26,718 nt of DNA from a virus. Shown piece by piece: positions 6,900-13,954 of the stretch (position 1 is its first letter; every line of letters begins with the position of its first letter). Under the pieces are notes generated by a model. It did not search any database, was not told the origin of the DNA, and saw only the letters and a program-made list of their open reading frames with translations. Both the position numbers and the translations under genes were made by a program. The stretch covers positions 1 through 26,718 of IMG/VR virus record IMGVR_UViG_3300047497_000210. One strand, written 5' to 3'.

Positions 6900-7570
6900 A
6901 GAAACTCACCCGCACGATTACGCCGCAAGTCAAAGTCATCGATGCCGCTCGCGGCATTTGCAACTACGTCGCCTCGAACCAGACGATTGACTCCTACAAC
7001 GAAGTCATCATGGCGACGGGCTGGCGCTTCACTGATTTTGCCAAGAACTCCCCGTTTGTTGACAGTCACAATTATTCCACCATCAGCCAACTGGTGGGCA
7101 AGGTCATCGACTTCCGCGTCGAGGGATCAGACCTGATTGAAACGGTGCAATGGGCCATCGATGTCCCCGAGAACACGCTGGCGCAATTGGGCTGGAAGAT
7201 GACGGTGGCGGGCTACTTGAAAGCGGTGTCGGTCGGGTTCATGCCGACGCGGACCGTGAACCGTTGGGACGCCGATCCAAAGGGATACCAGGACGCGTGC
7301 AAGCAACTCGGCTTGACTGATCCCGCGACCGCGCCGCGCACGATTTACCTCGAACAGGAGCAGCTCGAACTGAGCGCGTGCATCATCGGTGCCAATCCCG
7401 ACGCCCTGGCTTGCGCGAGGTCTCTCGGCTTCAGCGAAGCCGAGATCAATAAACTTTCCTGCGAAGAACGAAGCGAACCCGCCCCCGCGACTGACGAATC
7501 TGCTCTCGTCGTTTGGGCCAGAGAGCAGACGCAACGGAGCTTCCTCGAAAAACTGAATCCAAAACAATAA
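6896..7570 (+). CDS. HK97-type prohead protease (peptidase S78-like, 224 aa)
   Basis: This is the maturation protease that trims capsid and scaffold inside the prohead. Visible family features are the N-terminal strand with a IDSYNEVI segment (start of the usual domain), His58 in FVDSHNY as the probable catalytic His, Ser112 in KAVSVGFMP as the probable nucleophile, and the conserved LSACIIGANPDA strand at about 159-170. The C-terminal 50 residues are acidic and helical and may be a tether. It overlaps the portal stop by ATGA at 6896 and directly precedes the major capsid gene, the standard HK97 order. Its pairing with a Mu-like portal and F protein marks a mosaic head module. Confidence 0.88.
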   Translation: MKKLTRTITPQVKVIDAARGICNYVASNQTIDSYNEVIMATGWRFTDFAKNSPFVDSHNYSTISQLVGKVIDFRVEGSDLIETVQWAIDVPENTLAQLGWKMTVAGYLKAVSVGFMPTRTVNRWDADPKGYQDACKQLGLTDPATAPRTIYLEQEQLELSACIIGANPDALACARSLGFSEAEINKLSCEERSEPAPATDESALVVWAREQTQRSFLEKLNPKQ

Positions 7571-7576
7571 TTGACA

Positions 7577-8998
7577 ATGAATCGTTATCGAAAAAATCAC
7601 CGCGCCGCGCTGGGAGCTTATTTCCTGGCCGGTCTGTTTCTCACCGCGTTTGTCGCGGTCCTCGCCATTGTGTTCCTTCATCCGCATGTCATTCCGCTCG
7701 TGGGAGGGGGCGGCATCGCCGTGCTCTTCCTTTCCGGGACCGTGCTAACCACGGAAGAGTTCCAAACGACCGTGCTGGGCGGCGTGAAGAAGCTGGGAGA
7801 GCGTCAAGAGGAGTTTCAGAAATCGACCGAGAAACTGCTTTCCGACACCGACCGGCTCGACAAGGAAACCAAAAAATCCTTCGAGGAATTGCGCAAGGTC
7901 GCCAACGACCAGGATGCCGCGCTGAAGGCGTTGCAGAAGATCCAACTGAAGCTGCACGAAGAATCGTTGGCGGCCGGTTTCGATCCCATCCAGCGGATCG
8001 TGCGCGATGAGCGCAAGCGCGGGATTATGAACGCGGTGGTCCGGGCGGCCATGTGCGACAACGACTCCGAATACAAACGCTTCGTCACGCCGATCCTGAA
8101 GGCCATTGGCGAAGATTCCGGCGAAGGCGCGACGTTGATCGTGCTGCAGCTCTACAAGGAAATCTACGACACGCTCGCCGAGTATGGCGACTGGTCCACG
8201 CTCGGCGTGCGCCGCCTGGGAACGAAGATCACCAACTTCCCGATCAAGAGCGCTCGGGCGGTGGCGAACTGGATCAGCACGGAAGCGGCCGCGATCGCCG
8301 ACGACACCAACGAGGCTGGCTCGACGATGACCCTCACGGTCCTCCCGAATGCGGTTCTGCTCAATGTCTCGCGCCAGTTGATCGAGGACTCCGAGTTCGA
8401 TGTCACCTCGATGGTCATGGACGACTTCCAGGAAGCGTTCAACCTGCGCCTGGACACGGCCGCGTTCATTGGCAGCGGGACCAACGCCAGTGTCGCGGTG
8501 GACGGCGGATTCACCGGGTTGTTTACCGGGACCGTGCAAGTGAGCGCGGCCCTGGGCAACGTCTCGGTCGAACAACTGGCCTATGACGATCTGCTCAAAT
8601 GTTTGACAGCCGTTGCGCCGATTGTCCTGAAGCGCAAACCGTGCTGGTGGGTGCATCCGCAGATGCTGGCCCGGCTGATGTCGATCAAGGACAATAACGG
8701 CCGCCCCATCTTCCTCGGCGCTCTTGAAGCCCCGAGCTACGGCGCCATCGGGACGATCCTCGGCTTCCCGGTGATCCCGGTCTTTGTCGCGCCGAACACG
8801 GACGCGCCCGGATCGCCGGTCATCGCCTTTGGCGACCGCAACACGCAAGTCGTTGGCATCCGTCAGGACTTTGTCTTTGAGGCCAGCGACCACTATCGCT
8901 GGAACACCTTGGAGCGTTCCTTCCGCGCCTACGGCCGGGCGGCGAGCGGGACGCGCATTCCCAACGGCGGATCGACCCTCAGCACCTCGGCGCGTTAA
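7577..8998 (+). CDS. HK97-fold major capsid protein with hydrophobic N-terminus (473 aa)
   Basis: From about residue 130 the protein reads as an HK97-fold capsid: the E-loop-like NFPIKSARAVANWI region, the spine helix segment around LIEDSEFDVTSMVMDDFQEAFNLRLD, an FTGLF element, and the P-domain/A-domain strands ending near the C-terminus. Residues about 56-128 form a charged coiled coil, the usual delta/scaffold region removed by the prohead protease. Unexpectedly, residues 11-34 and about 37-54 are strongly hydrophobic and look like two membrane segments. Translation from the ATG at 7577 includes them. A GTG at 7742 would give a conventional capsid start, but neither start has a Shine-Dalgarno sequence. 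The ATG is preceded by TTGACA. Confidence 0.88.
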   Translation: MNRYRKNHRAALGAYFLAGLFLTAFVAVLAIVFLHPHVIPLVGGGGIAVLFLSGTVLTTEEFQTTVLGGVKKLGERQEEFQKSTEKLLSDTDRLDKETKKSFEELRKVANDQDAALKALQKIQLKLHEESLAAGFDPIQRIVRDERKRGIMNAVVRAAMCDNDSEYKRFVTPILKAIGEDSGEGATLIVLQLYKEIYDTLAEYGDWSTLGVRRLGTKITNFPIKSARAVANWISTEAAAIADDTNEAGSTMTLTVLPNAVLLNVSRQLIEDSEFDVTSMVMDDFQEAFNLRLDTAAFIGSGTNASVAVDGGFTGLFTGTVQVSAALGNVSVEQLAYDDLLKCLTAVAPIVLKRKPCWWVHPQMLARLMSIKDNNGRPIFLGALEAPSYGAIGTILGFPVIPVFVAPNTDAPGSPVIAFGDRNTQVVGIRQDFVFEASDHYRWNTLERSFRAYGRAASGTRIPNGGSTLSTSAR

Positions 8999-9012
8999 TC
9001 GCAAACAAACAG

Positions 9013-9024
9013 AAACCTCAACCT
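9013..9024 (+). repeat. 12-base direct repeat, copy 1
   Basis: AAACCTCAACCT lies in the 38-base spacer between the major capsid gene and the next gene. An identical copy occurs at 13730-13741, just after the tail-tube-like gene. Both copies follow the genes expected to be most abundantly expressed and precede a start codon that lacks a Shine-Dalgarno sequence. The function is unknown; recombination scar, leader element or chance are all possible. Confidence 0.45.
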
Positions 9025-9036
9025 ATATTTGACACT

Positions 9037-9810
9037 ATGGCACTGAAATCCGACACCTTGCAGGGCGGCGCGAAGCGCGAGCCCATTCACTTCAAACGCG
9101 AAACGGGCAAGAAAATTGCCAAGGAGCGCACGAAGAAAAATCCGGCCGAGATCGAAGACGCGGAGGCGAACATCAAAGCCGTCGCCTCCAAGCATTGCCT
9201 GATCGACAAGCACACGCTGGCGCCGGGAGACACCGTTGACGTCACCGAGGATGAATTGAAAGCTCATCCCTGGCTGGCCAAGGTGGCGCTGCTGATTGCG
9301 TTGCTGACGCTCCTTTGCACGGGGGCGCAGGCGCAAACCTACAACGCCAATCAGCTCATCCCGGCGAACACCAACAATCCCTGGTATTCCCCGACCATTG
9401 GCGCCATCCCCGATTTTATCGCGGGCGGCACAGAGGTGACCAACGGATTCCCTGGCGGCGCGACAAACACGGCCGTCTTTGGAACGAACCTCGTCAGCCT
9501 GGTGAAATACGATCAGATCGTTTGCCAGATCACCTTCAACCAACTGGGCGGCGCGTCGGTGGGAACGGCGACAAACTACGTCTTCCTCTATCCGTCCGCA
9601 GACGGAGTGAACGTGGACACGAATCACCCGGTTGCCACGTTCTCGGTTCCGACCGTTGCGAGCACGAACGGCATCCTGGTGACGAACCTCAATAACACCG
9701 TCATCGGCAGCATTGGCTACGTGCAGGCGGGAGTAGGCAGCCCGACCGGCGGCAACACGACAACCAACCTCACCATCCAGTTCTTCGGAAAGCCGAAGCG
9801 GAACGGTTGA
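9037..9810 (+). CDS. composite protein with internal signal peptide, possible head decoration (257 aa)
   Basis: The protein has two unlike halves. Residues 1 to about 82 are Lys/Glu-rich and soluble, ending in a compact motif, LAPGDTVDVTEDELKAHPWL, of the kind found at the end of small phage head proteins. Residues 83-99 are a perfect Sec-type hydrophobic core with an AQA site before Gln100, followed by a Thr/Asn/Gly-rich beta-type domain. Read whole, it has an internal membrane segment or cleavage site. A GTG at 9283 (Val83) would start an independent secreted protein of 175 residues. Its place after the capsid gene suggests a decoration or head-fibre protein. I recognise no family. The ATG at 9037 follows TTGACACT. 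Confidence 0.7.
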   Translation: MALKSDTLQGGAKREPIHFKRETGKKIAKERTKKNPAEIEDAEANIKAVASKHCLIDKHTLAPGDTVDVTEDELKAHPWLAKVALLIALLTLLCTGAQAQTYNANQLIPANTNNPWYSPTIGAIPDFIAGGTEVTNGFPGGATNTAVFGTNLVSLVKYDQIVCQITFNQLGGASVGTATNYVFLYPSADGVNVDTNHPVATFSVPTVASTNGILVTNLNNTVIGSIGYVQAGVGSPTGGNTTTNLTIQFFGKPKRNG

Positions 9811-9820
9811 TGATTCACGG

Positions 9821-9846
9821 GGGCTGGGGCCGCAAGGCCCCGGCCC
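9821..9846 (+). terminator. 11-bp hairpin with GCAA tetraloop after the head genes
   Basis: GGGCTGGGGCC (9821-9831) pairs completely with GGCCCCGGCCC (9836-9846), with one T-G pair, around a GCAA tetraloop. The arms are almost all G/C, and TTTCTCC follows. The structure sits in the 49-base gap after the 9037 gene. It could be a weak intrinsic terminator or attenuator that lowers expression of downstream genes, or an RNA-stabilising 3' end. The short, interrupted T-tract means full termination is uncertain. Confidence 0.5.
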
Positions 9847-9859
9847 TTTCTCCAAACCC

Positions 9860-10039
9860 ATGAACGAGCACATCAACAATCGAATGGTAAAGCCCGAGGA
9901 CACGGTCACACGGGAACCCGAGGCACGCCCTCGCGCCTCGACCTCGGACATCTTGCAGCCGCCCACGCGCACGCGGCGCGGGATCTGTCAGCAATGCGGC
10001 AAACCCATCGCCGTTTGCGATTGTCAATCAGAACAATGA
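9860..10039 (+). CDS. small Cys-motif (zinc-ribbon-like) protein (59 aa)
   Basis: This short gene has a polar, Arg/Pro-rich first 40 residues and a C-terminal cluster, CQQCGKPIAVCDC, which gives CxxC and CxC pairs able to hold a metal ion. The stop overlaps the start of the connector gene as ATGA (10036-10039), supporting this frame and start. Half zinc-ribbon proteins of this size occur next to head genes in other phages, but I cannot name a family. Function is unknown; a nucleic-acid or protein contact role is a guess. Confidence 0.6.
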   Translation: MNEHINNRMVKPEDTVTREPEARPRASTSDILQPPTRTRRGICQQCGKPIAVCDCQSEQ

Positions 10040-10668
10040 ACGTCGGCCTTTCCAATCTCACTTCGCTGAAGGCGCAATTGCTGGCGCCATCGCTTCGCGC
10101 CGACACGGATTACGACGCGACCATTTCCGCCATCGGCCTCGGGGTGGCCAATCAGATTGACCGCTACTGCAACCGTAAGTTCGCCTACCAGGCGAGCGAG
10201 CAGGATCAGTTTCGCGCCGACCGACGGCACTGGTATTTGCGGCGTTATCCGGTGGTCTCAATCATTTCCTGCCAGCGCCAGGACACCCTAACGGACGGTT
10301 GGACGAACCTCGCCGTTTCCGATCTGATCCAGCAATGGAACCTGAACAGCGGCTACGTTTCCTTCATCGCGCTGCAGGGCTACGAATTTTCCCAACTGCT
10401 GATTACCTACCAAGGGGGATTTTTCTTCGAGACGCTTGAGCCGGGCGATCCCGGTTATCCGAGCCCGGTTCCCACAGGCGCAACGGCGTTGCCCAATGAC
10501 GTCCTCTTAGCGTGGTTTTTGCAATGCCAGAACATTTGGCGGCAGTGGGACAAGCTCGGCAACCAGATCGCCGACAACCCCGAAGGACAGACGAGCGCGC
10601 AAAACATCAAGCTGGCCGCAGCCGTCAAGGAAATGCTGGACCCGCACCGGAGGCTTTCCGCGACATGA
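10036..10668 (+). CDS. head-tail connector protein, gp6/gp15-like (210 aa)
   Basis: The N-terminal half resembles phage gp6-like connectors: an opening helix, a YDATISAIGLGVANQIDRYCNRKF helix pair in which a bundle is closed by an aromatic/Arg segment, then strands with an Arg-rich RRYPVVSI turn that in the family leads the beta section. The C-terminal helices contain the LPNDVLLAWFLQC stretch. Connectors dock under the portal and adapt the head to the tail. Its position between head genes and the gp10-like tail completion gene agrees. Length is somewhat above the usual 100-200 residues. It is coupled to both neighbours by ATGA overlaps. Confidence 0.75.
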   Translation: MNVGLSNLTSLKAQLLAPSLRADTDYDATISAIGLGVANQIDRYCNRKFAYQASEQDQFRADRRHWYLRRYPVVSIISCQRQDTLTDGWTNLAVSDLIQQWNLNSGYVSFIALQGYEFSQLLITYQGGFFFETLEPGDPGYPSPVPTGATALPNDVLLAWFLQCQNIWRQWDKLGNQIADNPEGQTSAQNIKLAAAVKEMLDPHRRLSAT

Positions 10669-11300
10669 ACGCGCTTCTTTCACCCAAAAGCCGCGAACTC
10701 CTGGCGCGATTGCGCGACAACGAGGGATTGCGCAAGCAGCTCTGCCAGACGTTGGACGATCAGAACGAAATCACCATCGGCGTGGTCAAAGAGAAATTCC
10801 TTTCCTCTCCAGGACCGAACACGCTCGGAGTCCGCACGGGTTTGCTTCGCCATAGCGTCAACAAGATTCCCGCGACCGTCAGCGGCAACGTGCTGCACTC
10901 GGCGGTCGTCTCCAATGTCCGCTACGCGGCGGTCCATGAATTTGGTTTCCACGGGACGGTGACCGTTCGCGCCCACTCGATGCGCGTGGCACTGAACGAC
11001 CGCTACGACGTGGACGGGACGCAAGTCAACTACATCACGGCTTTGCGGGCCGGTTTGCTCTCGCGCAACCAGGCGAGCAAGGCGGCGCAAGCGTCGGGCA
11101 AATACACCTTCACCGGCAAAGGCAAACGCGGCGCGAAACAAACGGCGGTGGGCGGCGTGGTCACTGTGGCGGAACACTCGATGACAATGAATATCAAGGC
11201 GCGGCGTCCATTCGGGCAGGGGATTCAGGAACGCCTGCCCGCGACCGCTCGGGCGCTGGGACGGACCATCGTGGCGTTTTGGAACGGAGGCGCGAAGTGA
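10665..11300 (+). CDS. tail completion protein, HK97 gp10/Mu gpG-like (211 aa)
   Basis: The segment VRTGLLRHSVNK followed by a strand and VRYAAVHEFGF is the signature of the HK97 gp10 / virion-morphogenesis family that closes the connector-tail joint. The chain begins with an acidic helix and ends with an RRPFGQGIQERLPATARAL helix, also usual for the family. An insertion of roughly 60 residues with basic, Gly-rich sequence (around KYTFTGKGKRG) lies between the core strands. The ATG at 10665 overlaps the connector stop (ATGA), and the stop overlaps the next gene's GTG start. Confidence 0.8.
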   Translation: MNALLSPKSRELLARLRDNEGLRKQLCQTLDDQNEITIGVVKEKFLSSPGPNTLGVRTGLLRHSVNKIPATVSGNVLHSAVVSNVRYAAVHEFGFHGTVTVRAHSMRVALNDRYDVDGTQVNYITALRAGLLSRNQASKAAQASGKYTFTGKGKRGAKQTAVGGVVTVAEHSMTMNIKARRPFGQGIQERLPATARALGRTIVAFWNGGAK

Positions 11301-12028
11301 GCCTAATCCTGCAGGCGCAAAATGATCTGGCAGCGGCGCTCTTAAGCGAAGCGGCCTTTGCGAAGATCGCGGTGGCGACCTATCGCAGCATGGTCACCAG
11401 CCAGGAGATTGCGAAGAAACTTCCCCATGTCGCCGGACGGCAGCCGGTGATACCAGGGCCGATCTATAAGGGGTGCGGCATCATCGTGAACATGCCGACG
11501 CGCCGGGGCATTCTGGCGAACGTCACCCCGCCGCAATCGTGGTGGATTTATAGTTTTGACGTCGTTGAGCAGCCGGAAATCAACTTCCTCATCCACGGCA
11601 CAAAAATGACGTGCGAGGAAGTTTCCGAGGCGGTCATCACGAAGTTTAACAACTTCCAGATCGAAGGCCTCGGGCTGCTGCAGGTTTCGGATGAATCCAT
11701 CGCGCCGGTTCCCGGTCTCGCGGAGATTTATCCTGGCTGCGCGGGTTATCGCGTGAGCGTGGAGACGCGGGCCAGCCAGAGCAACGAGGACAAATCGACG
11801 CTGCCGATTCCGTCGCACGATCACGGTCAATTGTTTTTCAATGAGGCCGATCCGGGGGCGGCGATCTACTACACGGTCGATGGCAGCTTTCCAGGTCCGG
11901 GCAACGCGGCCGCCCTTCTCTACGATCTCAACAACCCGCCGAACGTCGGCGCGGGAGTCACCGTCCGCTACGCCGCCTATACGCCTGGTTCGCTCGGGAG
12001 CGACGCCGGGCAGGCAATCACCAACTGA
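11297..12028 (+). CDS. tail-terminator-like protein with chitobiase-type C-terminal domain (243 aa)
   Basis: By position this is the tail terminator or minor tail protein that follows gp10 in siphophages. Residues 1 to about 165 form an alpha/beta domain without clear motifs. Residues about 175-240 contain a sandwich-like module with AIYYTVDGSFPGPGN, the hallmark of chitobiase/beta-hexosaminidase C-terminal (CHB_HEX_C) repeats common in surface and carbohydrate-active proteins. It may decorate the neck or bind glycans. The GTG at 11297 starts as GTGA over the upstream stop and has the best Shine-Dalgarno in the window (GGAGG six bases upstream). An in-frame ATG at 11279 would overlap more and is less likely. 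Confidence 0.7.
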   Translation: MSLILQAQNDLAAALLSEAAFAKIAVATYRSMVTSQEIAKKLPHVAGRQPVIPGPIYKGCGIIVNMPTRRGILANVTPPQSWWIYSFDVVEQPEINFLIHGTKMTCEEVSEAVITKFNNFQIEGLGLLQVSDESIAPVPGLAEIYPGCAGYRVSVETRASQSNEDKSTLPIPSHDHGQLFFNEADPGAAIYYTVDGSFPGPGNAAALLYDLNNPPNVGAGVTVRYAAYTPGSLGSDAGQAITN

Positions 12029-12030
12029 TT

Positions 12031-12807
12031 ATGAAACACGAAATCACCAAACCGATTCTGCGCTGGCCGGGCGGCAAAACCCGGATGCTGAAACGTCTCC
12101 TGCCCAAGATCACGCCGCACGTCTGCTACTGCGAGCCGTTCGCGGGCGGCTTGGCGGTCCTGTTCGCCAAGCCGCGCAGCACGGTGGAAGTGGTCAATGA
12201 CATCAATGGCGATCTGATTGCGCTCTACCTCAACGCGCAACGGCATCTGCCCGAGTTGTTGCGTCAAATAGAATCCTTTTTCAACTCGCGCCAGTTGTTG
12301 CGCCTGGCGAACGCGCAACGCGGTTTCACGGAGATCGAGCGCGGGGCGCGGTTCCTACTGCGCAACCGGCTGATCTTCGGCGGCTCGTTCAACGGCTTCC
12401 GCGTTTCCAAGACGCGGGGCGGTGGCGGCGGTTTCTCACGCGAGAAGGTCAAGGAGTTGCTCCGCGCGGCCCATGAACGTCTTGACAACGTCGCCATCGA
12501 GAACGTTCCGTACGATCGCTGCTTCAAACTCTACGATTCGGCCGAGACATTTTTCTTCATCGACCCGCCGTATCTCGACGCCAATCCCGGCGGCTACGCG
12601 GGCTGGGACCGCAAGCAGTTGAAGGAATTCCGCGAGCACCTGCGCGGGCTGAAAGGCAACTGGGTTGTCACCCTCGATGACAGCGCTTTCAACCGCGATC
12701 TGTTTTCCGATTGCCCGATGGAAGCGGTTGAGACGGCCAATAAATGCGTCAATCACAACGTTTCCGGCAATCCCAAGTTCGGCGAACTCATCATCAGCAA
12801 ACCCTAA
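12031..12807 (+). CDS. DNA adenine N6-methyltransferase, D12 (Dam-like) class (258 aa)
   Basis: This enzyme transfers a methyl group from S-adenosylmethionine to adenine in DNA. Residues 10-16 (LRWPGGK) are motif X, CEPFAGG at 34-40 is the SAM-binding motif I, NDIN at 56-59 is the next acidic strand, and FIDPPYL at 176-182 is the catalytic DPPY motif. The order is that of the alpha/D12 class. Length is close to Dam. The target site cannot be read from sequence. It lies as a moron between tail genes with only two spacer bases upstream, so it is made late with the virion proteins. It may mark phage DNA against host restriction before packaging. No partner nuclease is present. Confidence 0.92.
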   Translation: MKHEITKPILRWPGGKTRMLKRLLPKITPHVCYCEPFAGGLAVLFAKPRSTVEVVNDINGDLIALYLNAQRHLPELLRQIESFFNSRQLLRLANAQRGFTEIERGARFLLRNRLIFGGSFNGFRVSKTRGGGGGFSREKVKELLRAAHERLDNVAIENVPYDRCFKLYDSAETFFFIDPPYLDANPGGYAGWDRKQLKEFREHLRGLKGNWVVTLDDSAFNRDLFSDCPMEAVETANKCVNHNVSGNPKFGELIISKP

Positions 12808-12813
12808 AACACT

Positions 12814-13731
12814 ATGGGCATCACACGAAACACTCTCACACGCGGCCCGGCCTACGCGGGCTTCAACTCAACCACGTTCCATTTCAGCGACGACTCGAAG
12901 ATCGAGATCGTGCCGGTCTCGCAAATCGTCAAGGCCGCGCTTTACGGCACGATTGACGAAACGATCAGCGACCTGGCCATCCGCTGCACAGGCACGCCGC
13001 TGACGTGGACGTCGCTCTCGACGTTGTTTCCGTATCTGTCGCCCACGGTCGGCCAGCGTCTCTATGGGAGCTCCGATCTGCCGTTGACCTGGAACGCGAA
13101 CAATGGCGACGTGCTGACCATCGTCAACGCGGCGGTCACGAAAATGCCGGACCTGACGCTGGGCGGCGAAAAGGACATCCTCGGCCCAGTGGAGTTCACC
13201 GGCTTGATCGCCAATGGTGATGACCCGGAAAACGCCAGCAGCTACTACACGATTCTGACCGGGCAATCCTTCTCCGCGCCCGCGCTCGATACGACGAAGC
13301 TGACGCGGCAACGCTACACGGCGACGTGGGGAGCGTTCACGGGCTTCACCAGTTTTCAGGCGCAGGACACGTGGAACATCTCGCACGAGTTGGAATTGAG
13401 CCCGGTAAAAATCCAGGGGCGCACGGTGGATATGGTTGTGAACAGCTACCGTTGCATGGCCAAGACCATGCCGGCCGAACCGATGATGGCGAACATCGAT
13501 GCCGCGTTGCTCGTGCAAGGAACTGGGGCCAAGCAGGGACGGCGCCTCAGCGCCAACGCTTCCGATCTGGTCATCACGGGACAGAACCTGGTCTCGATCA
13601 CGCTGAAGAACGCCGCGCTGAAGACGGCGGGATTTGTCTTTGGCGGCAAACCGTTGCGCAACGGCGAACTCGGTTGGGTGTCCAACTGGGTCACTGGATC
13701 GCCGCCGACGTTCGGAGCCGTCATTTCCTAA
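12814..13731 (+). CDS. tail-tube-like protein (305 aa)
   Basis: The protein is beta-rich with no signal or membrane segment. It sits where the major tail protein lies in long-tailed phages, after connector, completion and terminator genes. A central LGGEKDILGPVEFTG region and a C-terminal AGFVFGGKPLRNGELGWVSNWVTG strand pair resemble tail-tube proteins, in which the last strands carry an LR-GE turn. This is a general resemblance rather than a firm family hit. It has its own spacer upstream (AACCCTAAAACACT before the ATG), consistent with separate, high expression. A neck or baseplate ring protein is the alternative. Confidence 0.55.
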   Translation: MGITRNTLTRGPAYAGFNSTTFHFSDDSKIEIVPVSQIVKAALYGTIDETISDLAIRCTGTPLTWTSLSTLFPYLSPTVGQRLYGSSDLPLTWNANNGDVLTIVNAAVTKMPDLTLGGEKDILGPVEFTGLIANGDDPENASSYYTILTGQSFSAPALDTTKLTRQRYTATWGAFTGFTSFQAQDTWNISHELELSPVKIQGRTVDMVVNSYRCMAKTMPAEPMMANIDAALLVQGTGAKQGRRLSANASDLVITGQNLVSITLKNAALKTAGFVFGGKPLRNGELGWVSNWVTGSPPTFGAVIS

Positions 13732-13741
13732 ACCTCAACCT
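13730..13741 (+). repeat. 12-base direct repeat, copy 2
   Basis: AAACCTCAACCT, identical to 9013-9024, overlaps the last two bases of the tail-tube-like stop codon and fills half the spacer before the next gene. It continues with TCAACAGAACACACCT before the ATG at 13757. The spacing from repeat to start differs between the two copies (12 and 15 bases). Confidence 0.45.
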
Positions 13742-13756
13742 CAACAGAACACACCT

Positions 13757-13948
13757 ATGCTTGACAAACTCATCAATGACCTGAACCAACTTGCGGCAGA
13801 CGCCAAGGAGGCGCGACGGAAGGCCATCGCCCTGAAACAAAATCCGGCGCGATTGACGATGGTCCTGGGCGGCATCCGCCAAGCAATCGACAACGCGGAA
13901 CTCCACCAGGACGAAAACCAAGCCCCGGCCCCGCCCGCACAGTCTTAA
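13757..13948 (+). CDS. small helical protein (63 aa)
   Basis: This is a short, charged, helical protein ending in a Pro/Ala/Gln tail. It lies between the tube-like gene and an unknown tail gene, in the place where siphophages encode a tail assembly chaperone, but it is too short and lacks an obvious slippery sequence or frameshift extension. Its stop (TAA 13946-13948) is followed six bases later by the next gene in the same frame, so read-through would join them. No family recognised. Confidence 0.55.
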   Translation: MLDKLINDLNQLAADAKEARRKAIALKQNPARLTMVLGGIRQAIDNAELHQDENQAPAPPAQS

Positions 13949-13954
13949 GCCCGT

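Noticed and set aside
7571-7576. TTGACA at 7571 as a promoter -35 box
   Set aside because: No -10 box follows at the right spacing, and the hexamer abuts the start codon. The same TTGAC occurs before four other starts, so it is treated as a start-context motif instead.
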